Assembly (NCBI GenBank): GCA_030626045.1 | Contig: DAOUPS010000006.1 | Span: forward strand, 1-18,967 | Length of the DNA stretch: 18,967 bases | Direction: 5' to 3' | Source of the DNA: a bacterium | Lineage (GTDB): Bacteria; Patescibacteriota; Minisyncoccia; Moranbacterales; DUUL01 | Shown here: one piece after another, positions 1 through 7,523 of the stretch | How positions within the stretch are numbered: position 1 is the first letter of the stretch | How the letters are laid out: every line of letters starts with the position of its first letter | The notes under the pieces: generated by a model | The model's database searches: none | What the model was told of the DNA's origin: nothing | Seen by the model: only the letters and a program-made list of their open reading frames with translations | Made by a program: the position numbers and the translations under genes

Positions 1-2
1 AA

Positions 3-101
3 CGGGTATATAATGAATACGCGCAAAAAGGGATCAAAAGGGCGCAAGAACTTTACAGATCAACACAAAAAATAAATTTACCAAGCAAGCTTATTGGATA
101 A
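3..101 (+). CDS. C-terminal end of an unidentified protein, cut by window edge
   Basis: An open frame runs from the window edge to a TAA at 99-101. Its last 32 residues are basic and helix-like and include the stretch YNEYAQKGIKRAQELY. That pattern resembles the final helix of many GT4 glycosyltransferases, which would fit the GT4 gene that follows, but the fragment is too short to assign. No start is visible. Two other frames also end close by, so the frame choice rests on protein-like composition only. Confidence 0.45.
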   Translation, partial: RVYNEYAQKGIKRAQELYRSTQKINLPSKLIG

Positions 102-128
102 GCTAAAATTTAGTATGTTCAATTTAAC

Positions 129-159
129 CACCCCGCTCCGGGTAGGCGGGAACGGGGTG
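129..159. repeat. Inverted repeat, degenerate GC-rich palindrome
   Basis: CACCCCG at 129-135 pairs with CGGGGTG at 153-159 around a 17-nt centre that contains GGTAGGCGGG. The centre resembles part of the element at 9751-9787. It follows the end of the upstream gene and could act as a weak terminator, but there is no clear T-run after it. The rest of 102-271 holds no convincing gene. Confidence 0.45.
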
Positions 160-271
160 TTTGGATGGCGACGGCAGAGCAAGAATGATAGAACAGGCCC
201 TAACGGAGCGTAATTACCAAAGGAAGAAACAAATAAAAACAGGAAAACGCCGCGAATTTTTATAAAAACAA

Positions 272-1405
272 ATGAAAAAAATTGGAATTGATGCCCGTTT
301 TTACGGGCCTAAAAACAAGGGGCTTGGGCGTTACGCGCAAAAATTGATAGAAAACCTTGAATGTATTGACGGAGGGTCCGAAGAAAGGACTTATTTTATT
401 TTTCTCAAAAAAGAGAATTTTGGAGACTATCATCCTCAAAATTCCAATTTCAAGAAAATTGAAGCCGATTTTGACTGGTACTCTTTTAAGGAGCAGGCAG
501 TGTATCCGAGATTTCTCAGTTCTTTCAAGCTCGACTTGATGCATTTTTGCCATTTCAATGTTCCTCTGACATACCGCCGCCGATTTATTGTTACCGTCCA
601 TGATCTCATTCTGTTCCATTTTCCAACTATACGAAGTACAACGCGAAACAAGATATATTATATTTTTAAACTGCTTGCGTATCAAATTGTGATCCGAAGC
701 GCCGTGAAAAGAGCAAAAAAAGTGATTGCAGTATCAAAATTCACAAAACGAGATGTAATGAAGGAACTTCACATTTCCGGAAATAAGATCGCTGTGACAT
801 ATGAGGGCTGTGACTCTGATCATCTTGTCTCACCGGAGAATGGCGGAGAGATACTGATAAAGTATGGTATAATGAAACCGTATCTGCTTTACGTTGGAAA
901 TGCTTATCCGCATAAAAATTTGGAGAGGCTGGTTCTGGCGTATGAAAGAATAAAAAAGCCACTGCCCGAGGTGTCTTTGGTTTTGGTTGGCGGAAAAGAT
1001 TTTTTCTATTCGCGGTTGGAAAAATATGTTTTGGACAAGAAGATCGGCGGTGTTGTTTTTCCCGGATATGTTCCTGACGATGAGCTTGACGCGATGTATA
1101 AAGACGCTGAACTGTATGTTTTCCCCTCTCTCTATGAAGGCTTTGGATTGCCGCCGCTTGAAGCTCTGGCCAGAAATACGCCGGTAGCTTCGTCGTCAAG
1201 AACATCAATGCCGGAAATTTTAGGAAAAACTGTTTCATATTTTGATCCGGAGAATACCGCTTCCATGGCACGGACGATCGAAACTATGCTAAAAAAACCC
1301 AAAGATGAAATATTTTCCCGGCCGGAAGCGTCAAAACAAGTAAAACTGTTCAGTTGGAATAAGATGGCTCGGCAGACATTGTCGGAATATAAAAAAATAA
1401 TTTAG
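272..1405 (+). CDS. GT4-family (group 1) glycosyltransferase
   Basis: This is a 377-residue GT-B fold glycosyltransferase that probably transfers a sugar from a nucleotide donor to a lipid-linked or surface glycan on the cytoplasmic face of the membrane. The N-terminal Rossmann half opens with KKIGIDARFYGP and a GLGRY motif, typical of family GT4. The donor-binding half begins near residue 205 with YVGNAYPHKNL and carries the E-x7-E signature EGFGLPPLEALA, with E289 and E297. Length is normal for the family. The ATG at 272 has no SD sequence at usual spacing. The DUF4012 gene follows 22 nt downstream, so the two are probably co-transcribed. Donor and acceptor cannot be deduced; mannosyltransferase-like homologues are common but this is not proven. 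Confidence 0.9.
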   Translation: MKKIGIDARFYGPKNKGLGRYAQKLIENLECIDGGSEERTYFIFLKKENFGDYHPQNSNFKKIEADFDWYSFKEQAVYPRFLSSFKLDLMHFCHFNVPLTYRRRFIVTVHDLILFHFPTIRSTTRNKIYYIFKLLAYQIVIRSAVKRAKKVIAVSKFTKRDVMKELHISGNKIAVTYEGCDSDHLVSPENGGEILIKYGIMKPYLLYVGNAYPHKNLERLVLAYERIKKPLPEVSLVLVGGKDFFYSRLEKYVLDKKIGGVVFPGYVPDDELDAMYKDAELYVFPSLYEGFGLPPLEALARNTPVASSSRTSMPEILGKTVSYFDPENTASMARTIETMLKKPKDEIFSRPEASKQVKLFSWNKMARQTLSEYKKII

Positions 1406-1427
1406 AAACAATAACGCGCCTTCGCGC

Positions 1428-4061
1428 ATGAAAAAACATCAAAAAAATATATTACCGCAGATGTTTGACATCAAGCCCGTGGATAAGGACGGGGATGTTG
1501 ATATGGAAAAGATCTTATCGATCCCGAATGTCATTTCGCTTAAAAAGGATGCCAAGAACAAACAGTTCTCGCGCAGTTCAATGCCGCAAGCGGCGGAAAC
1601 ACACGGCAGGAAAAAGAAAATTTCACGCGATCACACACACGAAATCCGCCATTTCTCCGGCGGAGTGAAATCTGCGGACTTGCCTGCGAGGGCGGATAAA
1701 GGTGAAGTGTTCTCATATTCCCACATGGACAAAAAGATCGAGAAATGGATGCGATCAGCAAAAAAGATTGGAAAAGAGAAGAGAATGATCTCTGAAAAAG
1801 GCGAAGGATGCCAGCACAGCGGGAGGCCTGATATAAAAGCTGTTCGTGCCGGAACAAAAAAAGAGAAAGATGAAAGAGAACATTTAAAGCCTAACATTAC
1901 CGAAAGCAGGCAATTTATATCAGGCTCTGAATCGCAAGCTGTGAAAGATCTTAGGGGTGAAGCTATATTAAATGAAAAAACACAGAGAAGCGCTGGAAAA
2001 AAGAAAAAAAGCCAGAAAGTATTTTTACCGTCTTTATTTTTAAATTATAGAAAAATTCAGGCTCTTCAAGGCGGCTGGTTTCAATGCGTTGGAAAGCCGG
2101 CGCTTTCTTTTGCAGCCATTGCCATAATGATGACCATATCGTTTACCGGTTTGATCTACACTTCGTATGGCTTTCAAATTAAAAATGACGTTCAGGTTCT
2201 TGGTGAACAGGCGATAGGGCATCTTGAACTCGCAAAACAAGAGATCAAGCAAAAAGATTTTGATTCGGCCAACGCAAATTTTGAAAAGGCTATCTTGTCA
2301 TTTACGCAAGCTCAGGAGCAGATAGACAAGATAGGCGGTGATATGCTGGATATATTTTCAGAACTCCCATTTTTGTCGAAGATCAGCAGTGGAAAGAATG
2401 TCGTCAGCGCCGGAAATGACCTGACAATGTCCGCGAAAGAATTAGCTGCTGTGGCAGCTCTTCTTTCATCGGCTGATAATTCACTTGAAAACGGGCAGGA
2501 AAACCCGATCTCTTTGATCGATGTTTTCTTAAGAGTTGACGAACACGTTCTGAAAGGAGAAGAACATCTGGAAAATGCTCGGTCGCACATCGAGAAGGTG
2601 CACATCGAAGATCTTCCGGCGGAGTATCAGGAAAAATTTAGAAAGATCAAACAAACTGTTCCGGTCGCGATCTCAGCCATTGAAATATTTCATCAACACT
2701 CCGAAATCTTTTTGGAGCTGTTGGGAAATAACGGACCGCGAAAGTATTTACTGCTTTTCCAAAACAATCAGGAAATTCGTCCCACCGGCGGATTTATTGG
2801 CAGTTACGGGTTGTTGAATATCAGCAATGGGAATGTGAAAAAGTTCATGATCGATGGGATATTCAATCCGGATGGACAATTCAAGGAAGACATTATTCCT
2901 CCTCGCCCATTGCAAAAAGTAACTGCGGGATGGTCGACGCATGACGCGAATTGGTTTCCTCATTTTCCGGCATCAGCCAAGAAAATTTCCTCTTTCTATG
3001 AAAAAACAGGCGGTCCGACTGTTGACGGCATTATTACCATGACGCCGACGGTAATGGAAAAAATGCTTGAAGTTACCGGTCCGATCAGAATGGATGAATA
3101 CGGAGTAACAATTGACAGCGATAATTTTATCCGTGAAACGCAGTATGAAGTTGAAGAAAATTATGATAGGGAAGAAAATCAGCCGAAAAAGTTCTTGGCT
3201 GACCTGGCTCCGGAAATTCTTGATAGGCTATTTAATGTAAGCGATGCCGCCTCAGTTTCAAAGGCGATAACTGCTCTTTCCGAAGCGTTGAAAGAAAAAC
3301 AGATCTTGCTTTATTCGTTTGAGGACAGTGTGCAGGATGTTATTTCAAAACGCGGATGGTCGGGTGGGATCAGGCAGACAAAAGGAGATTTTTTGATGGT
3401 TGTGAATACCAATGTGAACGGCTATAAGACAGACGGGGTGATCGACGAGACGATCAGCCACAAAGCGGAGATCATGCCGGACGGAACAATCATTAACACA
3501 GTGTCTGTTAAACGTACGCATAACGGCGGAGATACCGATTACGAATGGTGGAACAAGGTAAACAGCGATTATATGCGCGTATATGTCCCTAATGGCAGTG
3601 AGCTTATTTCAGTTAGCGGGCAAACGAGAGAGTTCATTGAACCGCCTCTGGATTATGAAAAATTGGGATTTAAAGCGGATCCGGATATAGCCAGAGAAGA
3701 GGAGAGCATGGCCATTGACGAAGAAACAGGGACTCGAATATACGAAGAAGAAGGAAAGACGGTTTTTGCGAACTGGGTGTATGTTAGTCCGAAAGAAACC
3801 GCCGAGATAGAATATGTTTACCGTCTCCCATTTAAAATTGAATTAAATAAAAATAGTGAAAAATTTGATACGTATTCGCTGTTGGCGCAAAAACAGTCCG
3901 GATCCATCGGATCGGAATTTAGATCAACGGTTGAATTTGGAAACGGAAAGGATGTTGTGTGGAAGTATCCCAATAATATTGAAATTCATGATAAAAGCAC
4001 TCTATTAAAAACCAAGCTGACAGAAGATAGATTCTTGGGTATTGTTTTGCAGAAAAAATAG
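1428..4061 (+). CDS. DUF4012 domain-containing membrane protein
   Basis: An 877-residue protein. Residues 1 to about 220 are very basic, polar and low in complexity, probably disordered and cytoplasmic. One membrane segment lies near residues 223-245 (ALSFAAIAIMMTISFTGLIY). A helical region rich in E, K and A follows, then the DUF4012 core around residue 440 with LLLFQNNQEIRPTGGFIGSY, the hallmark of the family, running to about residue 670. A beta-rich tail ends the protein. DUF4012 proteins are frequent in CPR and Gram-positive genomes near glycosyltransferase genes; their function is not established. The bulk is predicted to lie outside the cell. The start at 1428 has no SD; a GCGC/GCGC hairpin (1416-1427) abuts the ATG. 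A hairpin terminator follows the stop. Confidence 0.9.
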   Translation: MKKHQKNILPQMFDIKPVDKDGDVDMEKILSIPNVISLKKDAKNKQFSRSSMPQAAETHGRKKKISRDHTHEIRHFSGGVKSADLPARADKGEVFSYSHMDKKIEKWMRSAKKIGKEKRMISEKGEGCQHSGRPDIKAVRAGTKKEKDEREHLKPNITESRQFISGSESQAVKDLRGEAILNEKTQRSAGKKKKSQKVFLPSLFLNYRKIQALQGGWFQCVGKPALSFAAIAIMMTISFTGLIYTSYGFQIKNDVQVLGEQAIGHLELAKQEIKQKDFDSANANFEKAILSFTQAQEQIDKIGGDMLDIFSELPFLSKISSGKNVVSAGNDLTMSAKELAAVAALLSSADNSLENGQENPISLIDVFLRVDEHVLKGEEHLENARSHIEKVHIEDLPAEYQEKFRKIKQTVPVAISAIEIFHQHSEIFLELLGNNGPRKYLLLFQNNQEIRPTGGFIGSYGLLNISNGNVKKFMIDGIFNPDGQFKEDIIPPRPLQKVTAGWSTHDANWFPHFPASAKKISSFYEKTGGPTVDGIITMTPTVMEKMLEVTGPIRMDEYGVTIDSDNFIRETQYEVEENYDREENQPKKFLADLAPEILDRLFNVSDAASVSKAITALSEALKEKQILLYSFEDSVQDVISKRGWSGGIRQTKGDFLMVVNTNVNGYKTDGVIDETISHKAEIMPDGTIINTVSVKRTHNGGDTDYEWWNKVNSDYMRVYVPNGSELISVSGQTREFIEPPLDYEKLGFKADPDIAREEESMAIDEETGTRIYEEEGKTVFANWVYVSPKETAEIEYVYRLPFKIELNKNSEKFDTYSLLAQKQSGSIGSEFRSTVEFGNGKDVVWKYPNNIEIHDKSTLLKTKLTEDRFLGIVLQKK

Positions 4062-4069
4062 TTAGCGCA

Positions 4070-4084
4070 AGCGGTTCAACCGCT
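4070..4084. repeat. Small hairpin with GGTTCAACC core
   Basis: AGCGGT at 4070-4075 pairs with ACCGCT at 4079-4084 around the loop TCA. The same GGTTCAACC core and loop recur in the longer hairpin at 7391-7417. It lies just after the DUF4012 stop codon. Confidence 0.5.
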
Positions 4085-4099
4085 CAAACCGCAAATTTT

Positions 4100-4131
4100 A
4101 AAGCCGTTTCGTGAATTCACAAAACGGCTTT
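4100..4131 (+). terminator. Hairpin terminator between convergent genes
   Basis: AAAGCCGTTT (4100-4109) pairs with AAACGGCTTT (4122-4131). The 12-nt centre holds the self-complementary GTGAATTCAC. GAGTTGATTTTT follows on the forward strand, consistent with ending transcription of the DUF4012 gene. On the reverse strand the T-tract is poor, so its use by the convergent operon is uncertain. Confidence 0.7.
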
Positions 4132-4141
4132 GAGTTGATTT

Positions 4142-4426
4142 TTAGCAGCTGTCCGATTCTTTCTTGTTTTTCATACAGTAATAACCGAATACCAAACCGA
4201 GAAACAGACAGCTTAAATATACGTCGATGATGGCAGTAGCAGGTATAAAACTTCTTATAATTCCTATTCCAATCGCAAAAGGTATTATGATCTCTATCAC
4301 TTTCGGCAATTGTTTGGGTTTGAAAGCTGTTACTGTCGAAGTGCTCGTAAAATGACCCAAAAATATTCCGAGGATCAGAGCGTAGCAACTGACGCTGTAG
4401 CAAATAATTAAACTCCCTATTTCCAT
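4142..4426 (-). CDS. Small multi-pass membrane protein, unknown function
   Basis: 94 residues with two or three hydrophobic segments: near residues 4-24 (LIICYSVSCYALILGIFLG), 45-65 (IEIIIPFAIGIGII) and 67-85 (YLSCLFLGLVFGYY). The tail is short, charged and ends in Cys. I do not recognise the family. The start is supported by a purine-rich GGGGA about 8 nt before the ATG. It lies 10 nt after the stop of the 55-residue ORF and is probably the last gene of a three-gene reverse operon. A 101-residue frame over the same bases is less protein-like and was rejected. It could be a membrane partner or immunity-like component, but nothing in the sequence shows this. Confidence 0.7.
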   Translation of the reverse strand: MEIGSLIICYSVSCYALILGIFLGHFTSTSTVTAFKPKQLPKVIEIIIPFAIGIGIIRSFIPATAIIDVYLSCLFLGLVFGYYCMKNKKESDSC

Positions 4427-4436
4427 GTTCTTTCCC

Positions 4437-4604
4437 CTACTTTTTTCTTCTCAACATTATTTTTTGCCGGCAATACTTTCTTCTACCGATGTTGACGCTG
4501 CATTTTAGCACTTTTTTTGCTGTAAGGTATGATCGAGAGATCAACAGCAAGAAAAGATTTTTTTGCGTTTCACGTGGCTCATGATGCGATGTTTCGAAGA
4601 GCAT
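4437..4604 (-). CDS. Small basic protein of 55 residues, unknown
   Basis: This short frame starts at ATG 4604-4602 and stops at TAG 4439-4437. A perfect AGGAGG sits 6 nt before the ATG, the strongest ribosome binding site in the window, and it lies just after the stop of the preceding 131-residue gene. The protein begins MLFETSHHEPRETQ, has a short hydrophobic stretch NLFLLLISRSYL, and ends in a Lys/Arg-rich tail with two Cys (CSVNIGRRKYCRQK). The spacing of 14 nt from the upstream gene and 10 nt to the downstream gene fits an operon. No family is recognised. The main doubt is that translation is inferred only from SD and spacing. Confidence 0.55.
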   Translation of the reverse strand: MLFETSHHEPRETQKNLFLLLISRSYLTAKKVLKCSVNIGRRKYCRQKIMLRRKK

Positions 4605-4610
4605 TTAAAT

Positions 4611-4616
4611 CCTCCT
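4611..4616 (-). promoter_or_regulatory. AGGAGG ribosome binding site of the 55-residue gene
   Basis: The reverse strand reads AGGAGG, then ATTTAA, then ATG. Sequence and spacing are both consensus. It begins three bases after the stop codon of the 131-residue gene and is the main reason to accept the small downstream ORF. Confidence 0.7.
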
Positions 4617-4618
4617 TC

Positions 4619-5014
4619 TCAGCGCCCAAAACATTTAGTATCCAATGTCGGATCGGATTTGCGAAATGCCCGCCTAAGAAATTGTTTATGATACTTGACA
4701 GGCAGTCTGCCATAGATTTCTTTTATCTGATAAAACCACCAGACAGCTTTTTTGCCCGGCTTGCTTCCATCTTTGAAGCGATGGACTTCCCGAATCACTT
4801 CATCAATATTATGTTCGTAGTCGCGCAGCAAGAGCAGAAGTGCGGCGTGCCTAAACTCTTTGAGAGAAGTGCAAGCGCTGAGATCGCTCACATCAACTAT
4901 TTTAGTTTTTGAAATGGGTGGTCTGTTTATTCTGTTCACCTCTTCTGTCGCAGTAGAAGAGCCACCGGTAAGTTTGATCCTGGCTTTTATTAACTGCTCA
5001 GCTAAAGAGTTCAT
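4619..5014 (-). CDS. Hypothetical protein, 131 residues, first gene of reverse operon
   Basis: A soluble, mixed-charge protein without signal peptide or membrane segment. The middle is helical with a Leu run (ALLLLLRDYEHNIDEVIREV). The C-terminal third is basic and aromatic (GKKAVWWFYQIKEIYGRLP), which could bind nucleic acid, though no known motif is seen. The start is set by AAGGAG (5025-5020) with 5-nt spacing. A TTGACA-17-TATATT promoter lies upstream on the same strand and would give a leader of roughly 90 nt. I do not recognise the family. The gene heads a small operon of unknown genes, an arrangement typical of accessory modules. Confidence 0.75.
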   Translation of the reverse strand: MNSLAEQLIKARIKLTGGSSTATEEVNRINRPPISKTKIVDVSDLSACTSLKEFRHAALLLLLRDYEHNIDEVIREVHRFKDGSKPGKKAVWWFYQIKEIYGRLPVKYHKQFLRRAFRKSDPTLDTKCFGR

Positions 5015-5113
5015 ATTGGCTCCTTTTCTTTGAAAACGGGGAATTTATTTACAGTCACTGCCTGTTGTAATTGATTGCTAAGCCAATCTGTGTTATAAAG
5101 GTACTGAAAGACC

Positions 5114-5142
5114 AATATAGCGGGTATCCTTCACTTTGTCAA
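5114..5142 (-). promoter_or_regulatory. Sigma70-type promoter for the reverse operon
   Basis: On the reverse strand TTGACA (5142-5137) and TATATT (5119-5114) are separated by exactly 17 nt. Transcription would start near 5107 and run through the genes at 5014, 4604 and 4426. Both hexamers are at or one base from consensus. Confidence 0.75.
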
Positions 5143-5195
5143 GCGTGTTCTTGGTGCGTTTTTGGTGTTTGATATGTCTTAAACTTCAATAGTTT

Positions 5196-5567
5196 ATGAA
5201 TATTGAGAGAATAAAAAATCCGCTCGATGACATTATTCAAAATGTCTTTGGCAGTTGGGATGATCTGAAAATTACAGTTAAAAGAGCGATGAAAGATGCT
5301 GAAGAGGATGAAGGTGCCAGGCCGGGTTCATCCAAATTTACCCGATTGGTCTTGGGCCGTTGTGCTAACGATCTTAGCAGTGACGAGTTTAATCTTTGCA
5401 TGCAGGCAGTCAATGTTGTCATAGGACAAATAAAAAAAGAGAAAGGTAAAAGATCACGCGAAATTGATGAATTAATTAATGAAGCTCAAATCAAAAGAGT
5501 GGCCGATGATCAAGAAGAAGAGAAAAGAAGAACCGGAATTGATTCAGAAGAATATAATCGGTTGTAA
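5196..5567 (+). CDS. Hypothetical protein, 123 residues
   Basis: A hydrophilic, mostly helical protein with no signal peptide or membrane segment. The middle holds GSSKFTRLVLGRCANDLSSD; the C-terminal 45 residues are highly charged and probably coiled-coil (IKKEKGKRSREIDELINEAQ). No family is recognised. It is divergent from the reverse operon; 181 nt separate the two starts. No SD precedes the ATG at 5196. Codon pattern and composition look like a real gene, but there is no family evidence. Confidence 0.6.
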   Translation: MNIERIKNPLDDIIQNVFGSWDDLKITVKRAMKDAEEDEGARPGSSKFTRLVLGRCANDLSSDEFNLCMQAVNVVIGQIKKEKGKRSREIDELINEAQIKRVADDQEEEKRRTGIDSEEYNRL

Positions 5568-5608
5568 GTATTGAGAGAAATTATCGATGATTAATAACTA
5601 GTACAGAT

Positions 5609-5672
5609 AAATTTGAAATTTACTCCCGCAGATAATTGCGGGATGAACTGAATTTCAAAATGAATCAAATTT
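5609..5672 (+). promoter_or_regulatory. Structured leader upstream of glyQS
   Basis: An inner hairpin TCCCGCA/TGCGGGA (5624-5630 with 5637-5643) sits inside an outer helix TTTGAAATT/AATTTCAAA (5612-5620 with 5651-5659). AAATTTGA (5609-5616) can instead pair with TCAAATTT (5665-5672), competing for the outer strand. This could be a terminator of the upstream gene or a switch in the glyQS leader. No T-box consensus (AGGGUGG-type) is present. The rest of 5568-5733 shows no gene. Confidence 0.45.
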
Positions 5673-5733
5673 TAAATTAAAGCCGGCAAGGTCGTTCATT
5701 TAGTTTTTTAATGATTAGATCCTAAATAAAAAA

Positions 5734-7131
5734 ATGACACACAATAACGAAGATCTGCTTAATAGAATTGTTTCTCTGTGCAAAAGAAGAGGATTTGTGT
5801 TTCCTTCGTCGGAAATTTACGGCGGTTTTTCTGCTGTTTATGATTATGGCTCTTATGGCGTGGAGCTTGCCAATAATATAAAATCGTTATGGTGGAAAGT
5901 GATGGTGCGGGAAAATGAGAACATTGTGGGGCTTGACGCCAGTATTTTTATGCACCCGAAAGCTTGGGAAGCATCGGGGCATACCAGCGGATTTTCTGAT
6001 CCTCTTTCAGAATGCAAGGAATGCCATACCAGGGTGAGAGCAGATCATATTTTAGAAGAAGCGGGCGTTTTTGCGGATGAAAAGATGAACGAGGAGGAGA
6101 TCAACAGACTTTTTGAGGAAAATAAGGAAAAATTGAGATGTCCAAAATGCGGCAGCAGCGATTTTTCCAAAGTGAAAAAATTTAATCTCTTAGTACAATC
6201 CAATTTGGGGAATTTTACGGGCGATTGGAACAAAGAACCGGTTTATTTGCGCGGGGAAACCTGCCAGGGAATTTATGTTAACTTCAAAAATGTTCTGGAC
6301 TCCACGCGGGTAAAAGTGCCGTTTGGAATTGCGCAGATCGGTAAAGCTTTCAGAAACGAAATTACGGCGCGCCAATTCGTTTTTCGCAAGCGCGAATTTG
6401 AACAAATGGAAATGCAATATTTTATCCATCCGGATGGGGCAACGCAAAGCTTTGAAGAGTGGAGGGATCGGCGCTGGCAATTTTATATTGACATGGGGAT
6501 CAAAAAAGAAAATTTGAAATGGCATGAGCACGAAAACTTGGTCTTTTACGCCAAAGCGGCCTGGGATATTGAATACAAGTTTCCTTTCGGATTTAAAGAA
6601 TTGGAAGGCGTGCATTATCGCACGGATCATGATCTGAGCCAGCATTCAAAATTCTCCGGCAAAGATCTGTCTTATCGCGATCCGAAGACAAACGAAAAAT
6701 ATATTCCGCATGTCGTGGAAACATCTGCCGGAGTGGATAGAACCTTTTTAGCTGTAATTACGGATGCCTATACGGAAGAAAAATTGGAGGACGGCAATGA
6801 ACGGACGGTGATGAAATTTCCCAAAGAGCTGGCTCCTATCAAAATAGCTATTTTCCCTTTACTTAGAAATAAGCCGGAGCTGGTAAAAAAGGCTAGGGAA
6901 ATTTACGATTCTTTGAAAGCGCGGTATATGTGTGAGTTTGATGACAACGGAAATATTGGGAAGCGCTATCGCCGCCAGGACGAAATTGGAACGCCATACT
7001 GCGTGACGGTTGATTTTGACACATTGGAAGATGGAACGGTAACGGTTCGAAACAGGGATTCAATGAAACAGGAAAGAAAAAAGATCGAAGAACTGAAGGA
7101 ATACTTGGAAAAGGAATTATCTCCTTTTTAA
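5734..7131 (+). CDS. glyQS: Glycyl-tRNA synthetase, dimeric class II
   Basis: Charges tRNA-Gly with glycine in the cytoplasm. The 465 residues match the single-chain alpha2 type, not the two-subunit alpha/beta form. The N-terminus has GFVFPSSEIYGGFSAVYDYG, part of class II motif 1. An insertion carries paired cysteines CKEC and CPKC, a likely zinc site. Motif 2 is FRNEITARQFVFRKREFEQ, and motif 3 lies in VVETSAGVDRTFLAV. The C-terminal anticodon-binding domain starts around APIKIAIFPLLRNK. The ATG at 5734 follows an A-rich stretch without an SD. The leader is structured. A small frame overlapping the 3' end is discussed separately. Confidence 0.96.
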   Translation: MTHNNEDLLNRIVSLCKRRGFVFPSSEIYGGFSAVYDYGSYGVELANNIKSLWWKVMVRENENIVGLDASIFMHPKAWEASGHTSGFSDPLSECKECHTRVRADHILEEAGVFADEKMNEEEINRLFEENKEKLRCPKCGSSDFSKVKKFNLLVQSNLGNFTGDWNKEPVYLRGETCQGIYVNFKNVLDSTRVKVPFGIAQIGKAFRNEITARQFVFRKREFEQMEMQYFIHPDGATQSFEEWRDRRWQFYIDMGIKKENLKWHEHENLVFYAKAAWDIEYKFPFGFKELEGVHYRTDHDLSQHSKFSGKDLSYRDPKTNEKYIPHVVETSAGVDRTFLAVITDAYTEEKLEDGNERTVMKFPKELAPIKIAIFPLLRNKPELVKKAREIYDSLKARYMCEFDDNGNIGKRYRRQDEIGTPYCVTVDFDTLEDGTVTVRNRDSMKQERKKIEELKEYLEKELSPF

Positions 7132-7134
7132 ATC

Positions 7135-7388
7135 ATGAAGAAGTATATAAAAATATCAACAAAGTAAGTGAAAATTTTTGCATCGGGTCCGACTGGCATC
7201 TCGATCCCGATTGGCAAAAAAACGCGGAAGGAAAAAGCTGTTATATTCGGGGCTCTAAAACGATCTATCTTTACCCTAAAAAAGAATATTCAAGCGATAT
7301 TGTCGCGGAACGCGCTGAAGAACTCAAGCGTTTGTCAAAGTACAGTGAAACTTTTTGGAGTTCGAAAGAATGGGAACGCTCACGCTAG
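7135..7388 (+). pseudogene. Small ORF with damaged or non-standard start after glyQS
   Basis: Frame 7131-7388, ending at TAG 7386-7388, encodes a protein-like peptide of about 84 residues including EEVYKNINKVSENFCIGSDW, then a Trp/Tyr-rich middle, an AERAEELKRL helix and an FWSSKEWERSR end. It has no ATG, GTG or TTG at its beginning. The ATG at 7135 is off by one frame: one inserted G after it would give MEEVYKN. Alternatives are an ATT start at 7116 inside glyQS, or a -1 slip at the TTTTT before the glyQS stop. A GTG-started frame at 7168-7434 covers the same bases but looks like a shadow. Function unknown. Confidence 0.5.
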
Positions 7389-7390
7389 CA

Positions 7391-7417
7391 AATTGGCAAG
7401 GTTCAACCTTGCCAATT
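7391..7417 (+). terminator. Perfect 12-bp hairpin, GGTTCAACC core
   Basis: AATTGGCAAGGT (7391-7402) pairs perfectly with ACCTTGCCAATT (7406-7417) around the loop TCA. There is no strong T-run after it, so it may be an RNA-end stabiliser, weak terminator or dispersed repeat. It separates the small ORF after glyQS from the next promoter. Confidence 0.6.
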
Positions 7418-7430
7418 CCTTAGAAAATGT

Positions 7431-7459
7431 TTGACTGAACAAAGAAAATATGCTATAAA
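7431..7459 (+). promoter_or_regulatory. Sigma70-type promoter for the 393-residue gene
   Basis: TTGACT (7431-7436) and TATAAA (7454-7459) are separated by exactly 17 nt. Transcription would begin near 7466, giving a leader of about 58 nt to the ATG at 7524. Confidence 0.75.
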
Positions 7460-7523
7460 TATGGGTCTGGAGTAATTTTGAAAATTGAATATCAAAATCA
7501 TTTTTTCCTTTTGGAGGTGGAAA

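Noticed and set aside
185..265. 26-codon frame (MIEQALTERNYQRK...) before the first glycosyltransferase
   Set aside because: No SD, very short, and next to a repeat; could be a gene remnant but cannot be supported.
4098..4403. 101-residue reverse frame overlapping the small membrane protein
   Set aside because: No SD and non-protein-like composition; the overlapping 94-residue frame has a supported start and membrane segments.
4529..4912. 127-residue forward frame opposite the reverse operon
   Set aside because: Antisense shadow of the 131-residue and 55-residue genes, which have SD sites and a promoter.
7168..7434. 88-residue GTG-started frame after glyQS
   Set aside because: Runs through the perfect hairpin at 7391-7417 and has shadow-like composition; the alternative frame ending at 7388 is more protein-like.
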